A stretch of DNA of 64,000 nucleotides, taken from positions 1,240,001 through 1,304,000 of the forward strand of contig JAIXMG010000003.1 of NCBI GenBank assembly GCA_025201345.1, written 5' to 3'. A program made the position numbers and the translations under genes. The DNA comes from Thamnidium elegans. Lineage: Eukaryota > Mucoromycota > Mucoromycetes > Mucorales > Mucoraceae. A model generated the notes under the pieces. It was given only the letters and a program-made list of their open reading frames with translations, was not told the origin of the DNA and made no database searches. This document shows positions 24,113-37,800 of this stretch, piece after piece. How positions within the stretch are numbered: position 1 is the stretch's first letter; every line of letters begins with the position of its first letter.

Positions 24113-24460
24113 GATGACTAACCAAGGTTTCAAGAACAATATTGGGATCGTCGATAGTTAACATGACATCCTCCATAAGATCATACGTTAATTGACCGTT
24201 TTCATTATAAATATTGCTTTGTCTATCTTCATAAAAAAAAAAAAAAAAAGAGTTCTTCACAATCATACATAAAAACTAAGAGGCGATGTTTTACTCCTAT
24301 GGCAGCGAAAACTTATTCCTGTGAGAGCGAAATTTAATTCCTGATTGGCCGACATTTTACTTCTAATTAAGCGATATTTTACTTCTGATTGGGCGAAATT
24401 TTATTTGTGATTGGGCGACATTTTGTTCTGTCCGGACGACATAATTTATTGGGTCAACTG
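24113..24460 (-). repeat. Right terminal inverted repeat of the 4.47 kb element
   Basis: Reverse complement of 19994-20341 with only a few differences. It includes the 22-bp-phased TCG array in mirror orientation and the N-terminal coding start also present in the left arm. Confidence 0.85.
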
Positions 24461-24799
24461 TATATATGTATATATATATATTTTTTTTATACCTTTTTTT
24501 TTTATAAAAAAAAACGTAATATTTGTACTAAGTAAAATACGTTGTCTACGTTACAACTCGTGACTTTTTCGGAGTACCTTTTTGTGTTGCTACAATACTT
24601 TTTTTGAAACTTTTATATTAGTGCGATCATCTTTTGGAGAAGCCAGTGGTACACGAGGAATCAAATGCGTGTGGCTTATTTGAAATCAGTGGTGATCATT
24701 ATTATAATATATATATTTATATAAAACAGAGAACTCCACGTGAATGAAACTCATGTATTACAAAAAAGAAAAGAAAATAATAATAATGATAATATTGGC

Positions 24800-24805
<6 letters not shown>

Positions 24806-24840
<35 letters not shown>

Positions 24841-24852
24841 TAAGTATATATT

Positions 24853-24904
<52 letters not shown>
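24806..24904. repeat. (TA)n and (GA)n microsatellites
   Basis: A TA run at about 24806-24835 is followed by a GA run at about 24857-24903. Both lie in the 3' flank of the next minus-strand gene. Confidence 0.85.
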
Positions 24905-24910
<6 letters not shown>

Positions 24911-24958
24911 AAATAGGGCAGTAAAATATGTACAACAAAAAAAGTAAGGGTAAAGTTT

Positions 24959-25396
24959 CTATGATACTCTGGAGGTAATAGGTCGATAGTCAGATAAGAC
25001 AAATCCGGGCGGTAGTAATCTATTCATAGCGGGATCTATTTTATCATCCTCAGGTGGAGAATATCTATCATTGATTTCATAATGTGGTTGCATGACTCTT
25101 GATAAACGATATTTTACACCAAGATAACTTAGATAATTTGCTTTTGGAAACACACGCACCCTTTTAACAGAAGGAAACAATCGATCTTCAATATCAACAA
25201 ATGTACCTCCTAATCCGAGCGTTTGCTCTAGTTTATACTGGTTTGAGCTTGCAAATGGAACCCATTTTGCATTAATAAAAACTAGCCAAGTAAAGTTATC
25301 CGCTGTTTGATGAACTGATGCACTTTTATAGTCCATATATTTTTGTAATGCTTGTTCAAGTTGATAAGGATGATCACGAATATTAGTTATTGTCAT
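24959..25396 (-). CDS. Small single-exon protein, WWE-like fold suggested, 145 aa
   Basis: Intronless open frame MTITNIRDHPYQLEQ... of 145 aa. The middle part has a W-x(9)-W arrangement (FTWLVFINAKWVPFASSNQY) followed by KLEQTLGLGGTFVDIED and KRVRVFPKANYLSYLGVKYR. Two spaced Trp, then Gln/Glu, a short turn, and a Val-rich strand ending in Gly-x-(K/R)-Y/I-x-(L/I)-x-R resemble the WWE domain, a poly-ADP-ribose or ubiquitin-pathway binding fold. The match is from pattern alone and may be wrong. The C-terminus is acidic and Pro-rich. It has normal host codon use, though it lies only about 500 bp from the transposon end. Confidence 0.55.
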   Translation of the reverse strand: MTITNIRDHPYQLEQALQKYMDYKSASVHQTADNFTWLVFINAKWVPFASSNQYKLEQTLGLGGTFVDIEDRLFPSVKRVRVFPKANYLSYLGVKYRLSRVMQPHYEINDRYSPPEDDKIDPAMNRLLPPGFVLSDYRPITSRVS

Positions 25397-25569
25397 ATTT
25401 TATATAATAATAAAGAAAAGAAGAGAAAAAAGAGAGAGATTTCTTATTCCCTCCCCCCCCCCCCTCACTTTTTTACAAGAGAAAAAAAATATTACAAGGT
25501 CGTACAATTCCATTCTTTTTATTTTTAAGAGCATGATCTATATATCATGTTATCGTTTTCCCATAAATA

Positions 25570-25752
25570 TTATTTTTCTATATCATTATTTGGCATAGAA
25601 GGCGTCGCTTCATCGTCTTGATGGCGTAAGGCAGCTCCCATATGATAATGCATTGCTCGTTTTCGAAGGAACTCCTCATGACGTTTTTTAGCTATTTTTT
25701 TTTTTTAAAAAAAAAAGAAAGTAAATAATCTATTACACTCTTCTCTTATTAC

Positions 25753-25783
<31 letters not shown>

Positions 25784-26332
25784 TACCTTCTTCGTCATCT
25801 TCATCAACTTCATCCATTTCCCAGTCATCATCGCTGACTGAGACTCTACGGCGTGATTTATCGCCATTGGATGTAACACTACCCTTATCTGACTCTATTC
25901 CACCGTCCAACATAAATTCTTCGGGCTCAGCGCCAGAGCCTGCACCGAATACAATATCTGGAATTTCTATTTTTTTTTTAAAAAAAAACACGAATACTTA
26001 CTACTACTGCCAACAATTTTTTTTTCTTCTTCTTTTAATTACCATCCAGGTTAAGTACTTGATCAGTATCTGCGTCATAACGAACATAAGGTGTCTTGGG
26101 TTCATCCACTTTCATTGTAGAATCTTTTTGTGATTCGGTTAGTTCCAAATTAGCTTCGTCCCATCTCAAACTTTTTTTTATATTTAGAAATAGTATTAGT
26201 ACCTACACCTCTTTCTATACATACTATATATATATATATATATATACTTTACCGAGTAGCTTCACTAGGATTCTTATTCTTTTTCAAAATACCCTTTACA
26301 GGTTGTGCTTTTAAATTAGGTGAATGACTCAT
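25570..26332 (-). CDS. GLC8: Protein phosphatase 1 inhibitor 2 (PPP1R2/Glc8-like)
   Basis: Four exons, 26332-26253, 26164-26043, 25966-25787 and 25691-25570, join to 167 aa. Hallmarks in order: an N-terminal VKGILKK (the inhibitor-2 'KGILK' PP1-docking motif), [11 protein letters not shown] (the W-D-E-x-N helix), [10 protein letters not shown] (the region holding the GSK3-type Thr-Pro site), an acidic stretch with [15 protein letters not shown], and a C-terminal helix [18 protein letters not shown] that corresponds to the active-site-covering HYNE region. Inhibitor 2/Glc8 binds and modulates PP1 catalytic subunit and is unlocked by phosphorylation at the Thr-Pro site. Length and motif order are normal. 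Strong assignment. Confidence 0.85.
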
Positions 26333-26429
26333 ACTGGAAAAAAAAAAATATGTGTGCAGAAAAAGAAAATTTACATGAACGTTTTTTTTTTTTTTTTATG
26401 CTTTAATTTTGTATGACTGGGTTTTTATT

Positions 26430-27773
26430 TTATAAATCAACAGCATCTTCATCTACAGGCAAAGCAAGACCTTGGGTATCATAAAAGTAATGAATGATAT
26501 TTCTTGAAGCACGTAAAGTGATATTGTGTACAGGGTGACAAGCAGCTAAAGAGTTATTGATATCGCCTACAATCACATATTCGTTCTTGCGGAACCATAG
26601 CAACGACCTGTATCCTCCTTGACTGGTATCTACGTCGGCAGACAACTGTTGGGCCATCTCATCGTCAAAATCAATCGTATGCTGTGCTACCGACAGACCC
26701 GAGAGACAGTAGCATGTATGATAAAAGTCTGTAGTTTTACCTGGTTTATCAATCAATCCTCCGTACTCTGCTTGGCAACAAAGTAAAATATATTCTTGCA
26801 ATGCTTCTCTGTCAAATAGATAATCTTCTTGCGGCCCAGACGAACGTGTAAGCTCGGCTTTGATAATTGGAAAATCTCCTGCTCCCCAGAAAGAATAACA
26901 ACCATCGACCAGTTTATTTGTACGGCCTTGGAATCCACCTTCTAAACCCATTTGACGTCCAGCGCACCAAGTCTAGAAAAACAATTTAATTTTCTTCTCT
27001 CTTTCTTCATTTATAATACTTACAGTTAATCTATCGAGATTTAAACGAGACATACCACCTAGAATTTCCATTGCAGCTAAGCCGCAAAAGGTATACCCAT
27101 TATGTGCTTCCTTGCCAGGATAAGGTCCAATACCACCTTCATAAGTTTGCGCTTTACAAATAAAATCAATACAATTCTCTGTCAATTCAGGTGTTAATAG
27201 ATTTGTTAATGCTGCTACAGAAAGCGCACAGTAAGATCCTCGAATATCAATCTCTCCTCCTTTATGCATAGTAAATGATCCATCAGGTTGCTTCATACTC
27301 ATTAAAAACTGATACAAAGTTTCTCTTTTTTTTTAAAAAAAAAGTATGTGAGCCTTTTTTTTTTTTTTTTTTTTTTTGTATAAGGAGCATAAAGTGTTTT
27401 TTTACCTGTTTAAAACATCATATACTTCTTTGGTTCCAACAATGGCCAATGAACTTACAGCGGCATAAGTTGTGGCTAAATGCCCAAGTTGATCGCTACC
27501 GCCACCATAACCACCCGTTGGTAATTGCCATTTAGTAAATGTTGACACGGTTCTAAAGTCAGTTTTAGTTTTCATGTAGTTTTTCCACCCCCTTTTTTTT
27601 TTTTTTACCTTGCAATTATATCATCATCAAATTTAACCTCTAATAAATCAAGTGAATGAAATATCCAGTACACTAACCATGGCTTACTAGCGTCTAAAAC
27701 TGAAGCCCATTTTCCTAGTCCTGCCAATCCTCTTTTTAAATAAGCAATATGTTTCCTACGGTTTAACTTGACA

Positions 27774-27807
<34 letters not shown>

Positions 27808-28090
27808 AATACCACTTAGTAAAAAATAAAAATAAAATAAATAGTGGCCGTGTATATAGTTACCCATCAATAGGTAACTTGTTAATATTGTTGGGCGCAT
27901 AAGGAATGAATTTGGCAAGAACTGATTCCTCTGTTCGTTTCTAAGTTTTTTTTTTTTTAATTATGTTTAACTATATTATACAGACAAAGTGCGTGTTTTT
28001 TTTTACCTGGTCAAAAGAAGTGTAGGTAGGTAATCCATCGTCTTTAAAACGTAGATTCTGTAAAGGCGTTAAACCATCAAGAACACCCAT
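26430..28090 (-). CDS. RAM1: Protein farnesyltransferase subunit beta
   Basis: Six exons, 28090-28007, 27940-27864, 27773-27609, 27552-27406, 27324-27024 and 26972-26430, give 438 aa, close to yeast Ram1. The prenyltransferase alpha-alpha barrel repeats are visible (for example GGYGGGSDQLGHLATTYAAV, GSFTMHKGGEIDIRGSYCAL, GGIGPYPGKEAHNGYTFCGL, GGFQGRTNKLVDGCYSFWGA). The catalytic zinc ligands are present: Asp and Cys in LVDGCYSFW and His in DFYHTCYCLSG. The enzyme pairs with an alpha subunit and attaches farnesyl to CaaX proteins such as Ras and fungal mating pheromones. Several introns carry long poly-A/T runs next to the acceptor. Very secure. Confidence 0.95.
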
Positions 28091-28877
28091 GTTCGTTTAA
28101 AAATTAAAAACGGAAAGAGAAAAGAAAAGAAAAAAAGGGGGGGGGGGAGAGAGAAACAAAGTAGAATGTGTGACGTTTTTGGTAAGACTAAGTTTTCCTT
28201 TATGTTTTTAAAATATATTTAACTTTCTCTCTACAAGTGTTATTAAACAGCAAAAACATCAGAAACTATGGTGTTACATGTCATCCTGTCGCTTTTTTGT
28301 TGTCCTACTAGAAATTAATATATATAAAAAAAAAAAATGTATATATATCCGAATCACTTGTTTTTTTTAAAAAAAAGAAAAAAGAAAGGGTGAAAAGAAT
28401 AAAACAGTTATCGGCTATATTTAAATGCAAGTATTGCGTATTTCAGAAGTTCCTGCTTTTTTGTCGTTCTTTTAGTAAACGAAACTGGGAAAATCAAAAA
28501 GCGTTATGCCAAATTTTGCCCTGCATATATCAAAGTATGGGTACAAGATGTACTGTTATTCACAGAATATCGCACGCCGCCAAAAAAAAAAAAGAACCTA
28601 CATATATCGTCTGTTTAAAACTGGGACATAAAAAAAAAAAAGAAGAAGTGTAGACACCTCAGCAATGACGATTAAACGTTCCAACTTAAAAGAGATACTT
28701 GTGCAAAAATGACAGTAAATGCAACACTGGACCGTAAAAAGAAAGAGAGTCAATTTTTTTTACGCGCAAAAAAAAAAAGGACTGGTGTGACAGCCATAAA
28801 TTACATGTGTTTTAACCCTTTTCCCAAAAAACAAAAAACTCTGTATATTAACTTTTTCATAAAAGTTTTTTATCACT
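28091..28877. other. Divergent promoter region
   Basis: About 790 bp between the divergent farnesyltransferase beta and RBBP4 genes. It has only A-rich chance frames and poly-A runs. Confidence 0.5.
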
Positions 28878-30691
<1,814 letters not shown>

Positions 30692-31384
30692 TTCCCGTGA
30701 TGAAAAAAATACGCTCAAGCCTTTTTTTAAATAAATTTCATTGGTGCACCAAAAAAAAAAAAGAGGGGGGAGGGGAACAGATGATCACTCCCCCCTAAAA
30801 AAAAACAAATCTTTTGATTCACGTGAAATATCAATTTCACACACAAATGGTATCATGAAGCCTCTCTCTCTTTCTTATCGTATGTACTAAAAAGTATGCA
30901 GAGATTTGTGTCATTATGCATTTTAGGTGATAAGACTTATTATTCCTGTAACCAATCATTTATATTTGTTTTATCGCTTTTCATTGATTGGATCAAACTA
31001 TTATAGAGGCAATATGACCCAATGAGAAAAATTATTGTTTATTCGTGACATTCAGGGCGAATATACTTATTCCTCCAATAAAATCTTCTCATGAGAGCTG
31101 TACTATTAAATATTATACAATGAAACAAACTTATTAGTGTGTACTAGTGTAACTCGCTATGGACAACCTAAAAAAGAATTTGCATTTCAAACACTACTTA
31201 TAAATCACATGGTCATATACTTTTACAGATGTATCCCGCTCCAATTTGCCGCTCCCATATTCTCTTTTTAAAATTGTGTGGCAACCACTTATACAAATGC
31301 AGCAGCAATAAAAGATATAATATAGTATCAAAATACTACCGATAATCAAACCACTTAAGGATATGATATAACTTTCAAAGTGTC
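30692..31384. other. Intergenic, no gene seen
   Basis: 3' flank of the RBBP4 gene and decayed-looking sequence. Nothing recognised. Confidence 0.4.
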
Positions 31385-32240
31385 TTCTTTTATAAGACCA
31401 AAAGAATCTTCTGTTGCAATATCGTCAGAATCAGGAACAATATCTTCAATTAAAGTATCAGGTTTTCCAACAGCAGAAGCGGGAAAGCACCTTTGGAGGC
31501 GTGTACCAGATTTGATCTAACGGCATAGCACGAGGGGGAGATTATAATATTTTGTCCCGAAGTTATTTCGCTTATTGGCTTGAATAATTTTTTCGCTCTG
31601 CATCGTCTCTAAACTTGAAGAAAGCTTTAAAAAATGCAGCATCGCTCTGCAAAAACGCCAGAATCGGAACCTAAAGTCTCAACCTTCTTAACAACATCCA
31701 AACCTTCAACAACACGACCAAAGTATAGCCCGTGACCTACACATACAGTTGAGATGTAACCAAAAGATAGCTATAATTGATGTTCGTAGTTCCGAGGATT
31801 TTAAATTTTCAATTATTGTAAATATTTTGTTCTTTCGAGTCGTTAGCATTGGGAAGACAAGGCTCAATTACACCAAATTATGAATCCTTGCAGTCGAAAA
31901 ATAAATCTTGAGTCTACTTTGAACCGTACGGTAGGCGATATAATACATTCAAAAACAGAAACGAAAAGTTTGATCATCCTCCTTTTGATTAGGTAAAGCG
32001 AAGAAAACCTGAAAATCTGTTTATGAGGCCATTATGAATTTTCTTAACACACAGCTTCGGGAAGAAGCAAATCGCTCTCCGGGATAAATCTGCTGATTTA
32101 TCCTGGTATCCTCCGAGTGTTTTTTTTATCGTTACTTTCTGTAGTACGGAATATGTTAAAAACTCCTCGGTTTGCTGTTTCATTGTTGTCCTGCGTATTT
32201 ATTTCAGCAGCAGCGGAGGACGGATCCTTGACCATTGTCT
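31385..32240 (-). pseudogene. Cyclophilin-type peptidyl-prolyl isomerase relic
   Basis: On the minus strand at about 31740-31640 the translation reads GHGLYFGRVVEGLDVVKKVE followed by TLGSDSG. This matches the cyclophilin C-terminal signature (HVVFGKVVEGMDVVKKIE...GSDSGK). After that the frame hits a stop, and the usual KTSKxVxIxDCG end is not found. Upstream fragments (around 31860-31800) weakly recall the NTNDSQFFIT region, and an ATG frame at 32238 (MVKDPSSAAAEINTQDNN) may be the old start. Stops and frame breaks interrupt every reconstruction. I call the C-terminal block with fair confidence; the 5' limit is uncertain. Confidence 0.55.
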
Positions 32241-33884
32241 AACAAGTACTTTTTTTTTTTTTAAAAAAAAAAGCAGCCCAATATTCTTTACAGCGCATCA
32301 GTCGCAAAGAGCATATTTGATCGTTTTTTTTTTAAAAAAAAAAAACTACTCTTGCGCAGGGGGGTTGTTCCAAGAAAAATCGCATCCGTTTTGCAGAGAC
32401 AATAACCATACCACAGGGAAAAATAAACGAGCTAATAAATGGAAATATATAGAAGATCTTTTTAAAAGATGTACACAGATACTTACTTGTATATGGTTTC
32501 ACAGCAAAAAAATAAAACGAGGTTCGTTTGAATAGCTCATATGTTGGTTTATATTTTGCTCTAGTTTTCAAGCTTGTTTAAAGGTTTGTTAGTGGTATGT
32601 TCTCCGAACATATACCAGCCTTTCTGTTTAGGAACAAATACCTGGATGAAGCTATTATTTCTATCATCTTTATGTTACCCTACATGAATAATATGCAGAA
32701 TAAGTCTCCCTGCGTCAACATTTCTCATTATTTCTGTACAAACATGGGCTCTCTTCTATGTAATCTCTACAATCGATAAACAGGGCTGATTAAAAATGCC
32801 AGTATGTTGAATCACTTGTAAAATCAACCTTTCTAAGTATATTTTCTTGCAATCCACGGTATAAAACAACTACATTGTTGTTATTTGCGAAAGAGATATC
32901 AAACATAATATGGATCGAATAATATGTTTATTATTATGGAAAATAACAAAGTGCACAAACCACCTGAGGTTCTCGAAGCAATACGTGATCACAGACATAA
33001 GCCATTTTTTTTATCACTTTTGAATTCAATAGAAGAGTGTTGGGTCAAAAATTAAGGGCAAGGTACGTAAAAAAATCTTTTTGGGGAAGAATAAAATTCT
33101 TGCTGACAGGGTTGAAGGAACATCCAAGAAAGCTTAAGCAAAAAGATTGTGGGGGGGGGGTTGTATTCATCATTGTCAAGAACATTTCCACAAGTGTTCG
33201 AACTCCATGTCATTATAATATACAATTTCTATTCAATATAAAATCTTTTTATTAGACGTAATAAAAAAAAAAAGAGCCTCTTTCTTTTAGGAGTAATAAA
33301 TAACATATTAGGTAATATCAAAGATAACTTGCTCATAAATTGTTTATGAAGTAGGAGAGTAATAATGAGGGCTTTTAGCCCGCTAGAAATAACATGTAAC
33401 TGGTTTAAGGAGCAAAACGAGAGCCAATAAGCTGTGATCCAATGAATTTCGGGAATAAAAAAAATGTGTGCATGGTTCTGCTTTTTTAGTTAAAAATTCA
33501 GATTAATACTCATTTATTTGTTATTTTACATGGTTTGGAATATTCCAATCAGCCATGTATGACAAATTACTTTATATAGTAATCAAAGATTGGAGTCTCC
33601 CCCCACCATGACGAACTTGATAACGCGCACGTTTATACTTCTAGATAAGGTGTGACTTGATTGCTTTAGCATAAATAAAAGGGCAATCCCACCCTTTTTT
33701 TCCCCCCTCTCTCTCTCTCTTTCTTATTTTCTATTAAAATAATTCATTCTCCACCTTTTTCACTCTCTCTATTTTAAATTTTTCAATAAATTTCTAGAAA
33801 GCTGAAAATACCATATTTAAATGTTATAGCTTCTAAACTAATTTCAATAACAACAACAACAAATACAATCAATACAATTTAAAC
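32241..33884. other. Intergenic, decayed sequence
   Basis: No supportable gene. T(n)A(n) palindromes occur at about 32250-32272 and 32325-32345. A CT-rich run at 33700-33725 and 'acaacaacaac' at 33850-33861 lie just before the Ecl1-like start and fit a fungal core promoter or leader. Confidence 0.4.
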
Positions 33885-34325
33885 ATGGCAGATCTCAACT
33901 GGTGTACTTCTTGTGATAATGCAGTGAGCCCATTCTCTGTAAGTAAAATAAAATAAAGATTTATTTATGTCATATATACTAAAGCAGCTGATAAATAGGA
34001 ATCGCTTTACTGCAGTGAACAATGTTTACGTGCTGATGCTCTTCGTAACCACCCATTATTAGGTTACACGTATCCTGAATTTACTGATTTCCCTCGACCT
34101 AAACCTCGTTTGCAACAACAACACCATCATCAACATCATTCATCATCATACTCAAATTATTCGTCCGTGTCGAATTCACCTGCATTAACTGCTACATCAT
34201 CGCATAGTGACGCTTCTTCGATTCGATTATCATCACCACCTAAATTCGATCTTTTACCATCAAATAACAAAATGGCGAATATCAATTACTTTTCACTATT
34301 CTCTGGTAATAGTACGGGAATCTAA
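33885..34325 (+). CDS. Ecl1-like life-span regulatory factor
   Basis: Two exons, 33885-33938 and 33999-34325, joined in phase 0, give 126 aa. The N-terminus MADLNWCTSCDNAVSPFSES with LYCSEQCLRAD has a C-x2-C ... C-x3-C pattern, the hallmark of the fungal Ecl1 family (life-span regulatory factor, zinc-binding). The remainder is low-complexity: a Gln/His stretch (QQQHHHQHH) and Ser-rich sequence. S. pombe Ecl1-3 extend chronological life span under starvation. The Cys motif is reliable evidence for the family; function here is inferred by homology. It lies about 500 bp upstream of the GPCR gene in the same direction, but nothing links them. Confidence 0.75.
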
Positions 34326-34826
34326 ATACCCGGGCCCAAAAAAAAAAAAAAAAAAAAAAAAGACCTAAAAAAGCAAAAAAAAAAATACAACAGTTTCACC
34401 AATTACATTTGCAGCGTAGATTTATATTGGAACGGACCAACCCGAATTATTCCTTAGCAAACACACTCTCTTTATTTGGAAAATCAGCTCACTCAAAACC
34501 TTTTTTCACATTGTACATATTATTATAAAAAGAAAAAAAAATTCCCATAACATTTTTTTTTTTTTTTTATTGCCCAAAAAAAAAAAAAAAAATTTCTTCT
34601 CCATACCCTTTTAACAAAAATAAATAAATAAAAAAATGTAAATAAATTTACCCCTGGAAGGAGAAGTTTATTTTACTGTCATAGTAACTCCTAACCTAAA
34701 AAAAAACCAAAACTCCCTTTTTTGTATTATACGCTCCTAAGTTTTTCGATGTAGTAACTATGGCAACACTTTTTTTTTTTATTTTTTATTATTCCTTTTC
34801 TTTACTTTTTTTTTTTTTTTTTTTTG
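34326..34826. other. Intergenic / GPCR leader
   Basis: Poly-A and poly-T runs dominate. An ATG at 34760 begins an open frame of hydrophobic residues (MATLFFFIFYYSFSLLFF) that is one base out of frame with the GPCR body downstream. Confidence 0.4.
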
Positions 34827-37800
34827 ATGCAGATGAATTCTTCAGCTGATATTAAAACATTGCTTAAAATAGGATTATTACTTCCGTTCCATAATAATCA
34901 AACACAAGCCGCTATACTTGGGTAAAGATCACACTCTTTATTTATATTAATGTGTTAAATTTTACTACTAGGGGAATTTCAGGTGCTCGATTAGCAGCGG
35001 TTGAAATCAATTCATTAGAAATCATACCAGGTGCTATTGTGACATTGATAGAAAAAGATGCTTATCCTACCGTAAATGATACATCAGATATGGCACAAGC
35101 TATTTTTTCTACTGTGTCACTCTTACAGCAAGGTGTGATTGGTGTGATTGGTGATATCTCTTCTTCCTGGACTGCTTTATCCGCATTAATGACAAGTACA
35201 TTACAAATTCCTCAGTGTTCCTTTTCTGTTAACACTTGTATGGGCTATATTTACTCTTTTTTTTTTTTTTTTTTTTTTTGTTACCTAATTATTTACACAC
35301 GTTTTTTTAATTATTTTAGCTTCATTAGCATATAAGTCAGAATACTTTTTTAGAACTGCACAGACTGACTTGATACATACAAACGTTATTTTATCATTTA
35401 TAACGGATCAAAAGTGGCCTAGTTTTGGTATCTTGAATGCAGATACAGATCTAAGTCGACAATGTAAAAAAAAAAAATAATAATAATACGAGTTTGATAA
35501 TAAACACGCAATAAAAAAAAAGAGGACTCAAACAATTTTTTTTTTTTTTAATAATTAAAACAGTAACGCAAGCATTGATTTCTAAATCTAAAAATTTTGG
35601 GACGCAAGTAAAATCTTACCAAACATTCTATGATACGGGTGATACAAATAATATTCATGCATCGATTGATACCTTAATGAGCTTTGGTTCACGAGTTATA
35701 GTGATTGCAACGAAAGAAATCGATCAAATCGTAACCATACTGACTATCGCCGCTCAATCAGGTCACATTCATCATGAAACTGTTTGGATCACCATGGCCA
35801 ATGTTCAACTGGAATTACAATCAACTATTTCTACTTTTAATCACATAGTTTCTTCGCGCTCCATAGAGAACATACCTACTTCTTTTAAAAACGCAATAGA
35901 AAAAACTGCTTGGACTACCAACGTATCCTCCATCGATTATAAAACTGCTTTTGCAGGTGGCATTTTCACTTTTGAGACAGAAACTAATTTAACTGGTTAT
36001 CTTCCATATGATTCATTTTATCAAAACAAATTCGAGACGTAATACTACATCATATTCGTATTGCTTTATTCGTACTAAATCACATATATTTTTTTTCTCT
36101 AGTGAGCATTTCAACTATCATACAGGGTAAGAACATACAAAAAAAAAAAAAATTATAAAAAGTATTTAACGAGTCAGTTAAAGGCTAGCTTACTCTTGTT
36201 TAATGACAATGGCTCACGGTCTAGGCAGGATCGTCCAGGATTCTCTCGATCGCAATGATACGTTAAATAAGCTATCTACGGGTCAATTATCGAGTAACAT
36301 GTCTGTTTTTAACCAAACAGGTTTCGTTGGGCCTCAAGGACCTATTTTGTTTGATAAACATGGTGACTTAACCACTGGGTAAACGTTTTTTTTTTTTTTG
36401 TATATGCTCGGTGCATAAAGTCTCATATACATTTAATCAACATAGAAACTTTAAAATTTATAATTTCCAAAACGGAACTCAAGTTGAAATCGGGTCAATG
36501 ATAGGCGGCAATTATACGCTTTCAAAGAGTCTCGTTTATTTTGACGGCACAAGTCAGGTAATAATAATAAATAAAAAAATAGTAGTGTACGTATAGAACT
36601 CATGTTATATTATATGTAGCCTCCTTCCGGAACAACACCTGTCACAGTACTTATTGCGTCGCTAACAACACCCATATCGATGGTCACCTTATTTCTTTCG
36701 GCACTAGGAGTAACGGCAGCTGTCATTGTTTTAATCATCCTACTACTCTACAGAAACGAACCTGTATTCAAATCTGCCAACCCGTTATTTTGCGCATTGG
36801 AATTATTTGGATTCATACTATCTTATATTTCCATCTTCTTGTTTTTTACTTATAGTTACTCCTTATTTAGTTGTTTCATGCTGCCAATTACATTCTATAT
36901 CAGCTTCTCAGTTATTTTAGGGTATGTGATGAACTCACTCACTCCCCCTTTTTTTTATATACCTATATACTTGGTTTTATCTGATAGGTTCTTCTTTATA
37001 GTACCATGATCTCAAGAAATTATAGTGTATACCGAATTGTCAATAACGTGTACGCGTCGAAACATTTGGCGTTGTCATCGGTTCATACCACGGTCAAAGA
37101 TACCAGTTATTTCAATTTGTTCAAGTTGACTGCATATATATTAGGAATCAATACTGTAAGTGCGTGAGAGGCCCTTTCCATATATATTTGTATTGACACA
37201 CTCACATGTATGCAGTTCATATTAGCACTTTGGTTAACTCTTGCCAAGATACAATTGGTTGAAGCATCTGTTTCATCTTCAGTATCATTAAGATCATGTT
37301 CATATGATGGAACAGGCCATACTGCCTTTATAATCCTGTTATCCACGGTCACGGGTATAGAATTATGTCTTTGTATATTTTTAGCATTTCAAACCAAATC
37401 ATTCGGAGGGTACTCAAAACATAGTGAACACAAGCAATTGGGCGTATCTGTTTAGTAAGCAAAAAAAAAAAAAAAAAAAAAAAAAGGCTCACGATTATGA
37501 AAAGCAAAAAGGATTCGTTCTTATTTTTATTTAGTAATATTTTTTTTTCTGCATTGATTGGATTCATCATATTTTTTATGCCTACAGCAGATTACTATAC
37601 TCGGCATTACCTTACAGCCATGACTATCCTTTGGGCAAGCACATTTTCAATGTCCGTTTTGTTCTTTCCCAAAGTATACAAGTTGTTTGTAGTGGCAAAA
37701 GACGAAGAGATGCTATATGATGAGCCCAAAAGTATGGATAATGTGCTTGATATATTAGGTGATAACAATAGTACAGTTTACTCTGGCAAACAAGGAATAT

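Larger units (their letters stand above)
19994..24460. mobile_element. 4.47 kb Tc1/mariner-type element with ~348-bp terminal inverted repeats
   Basis: The element is bounded by TA on both sides (19992-19993 and 24461-24462), the expected target duplication for this superfamily. The left end reads CAGTTGATCCAATAAATTAT and the right end is its reverse complement with one change. The inverted repeats stay nearly identical for about 348 bp (left to ~20341, right from ~24113), differing by very few bases and one T in a homopolymer. Inside the left arm is a decayed DDE transposase. The central ~3 kb (21060-24110) has no transposase similarity I can see and carries two open frames on the minus strand. 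The near-identity of the ends against the decay of the transposase suggests either recent cross-mobilisation or gene conversion between the ends. Confidence 0.85.
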
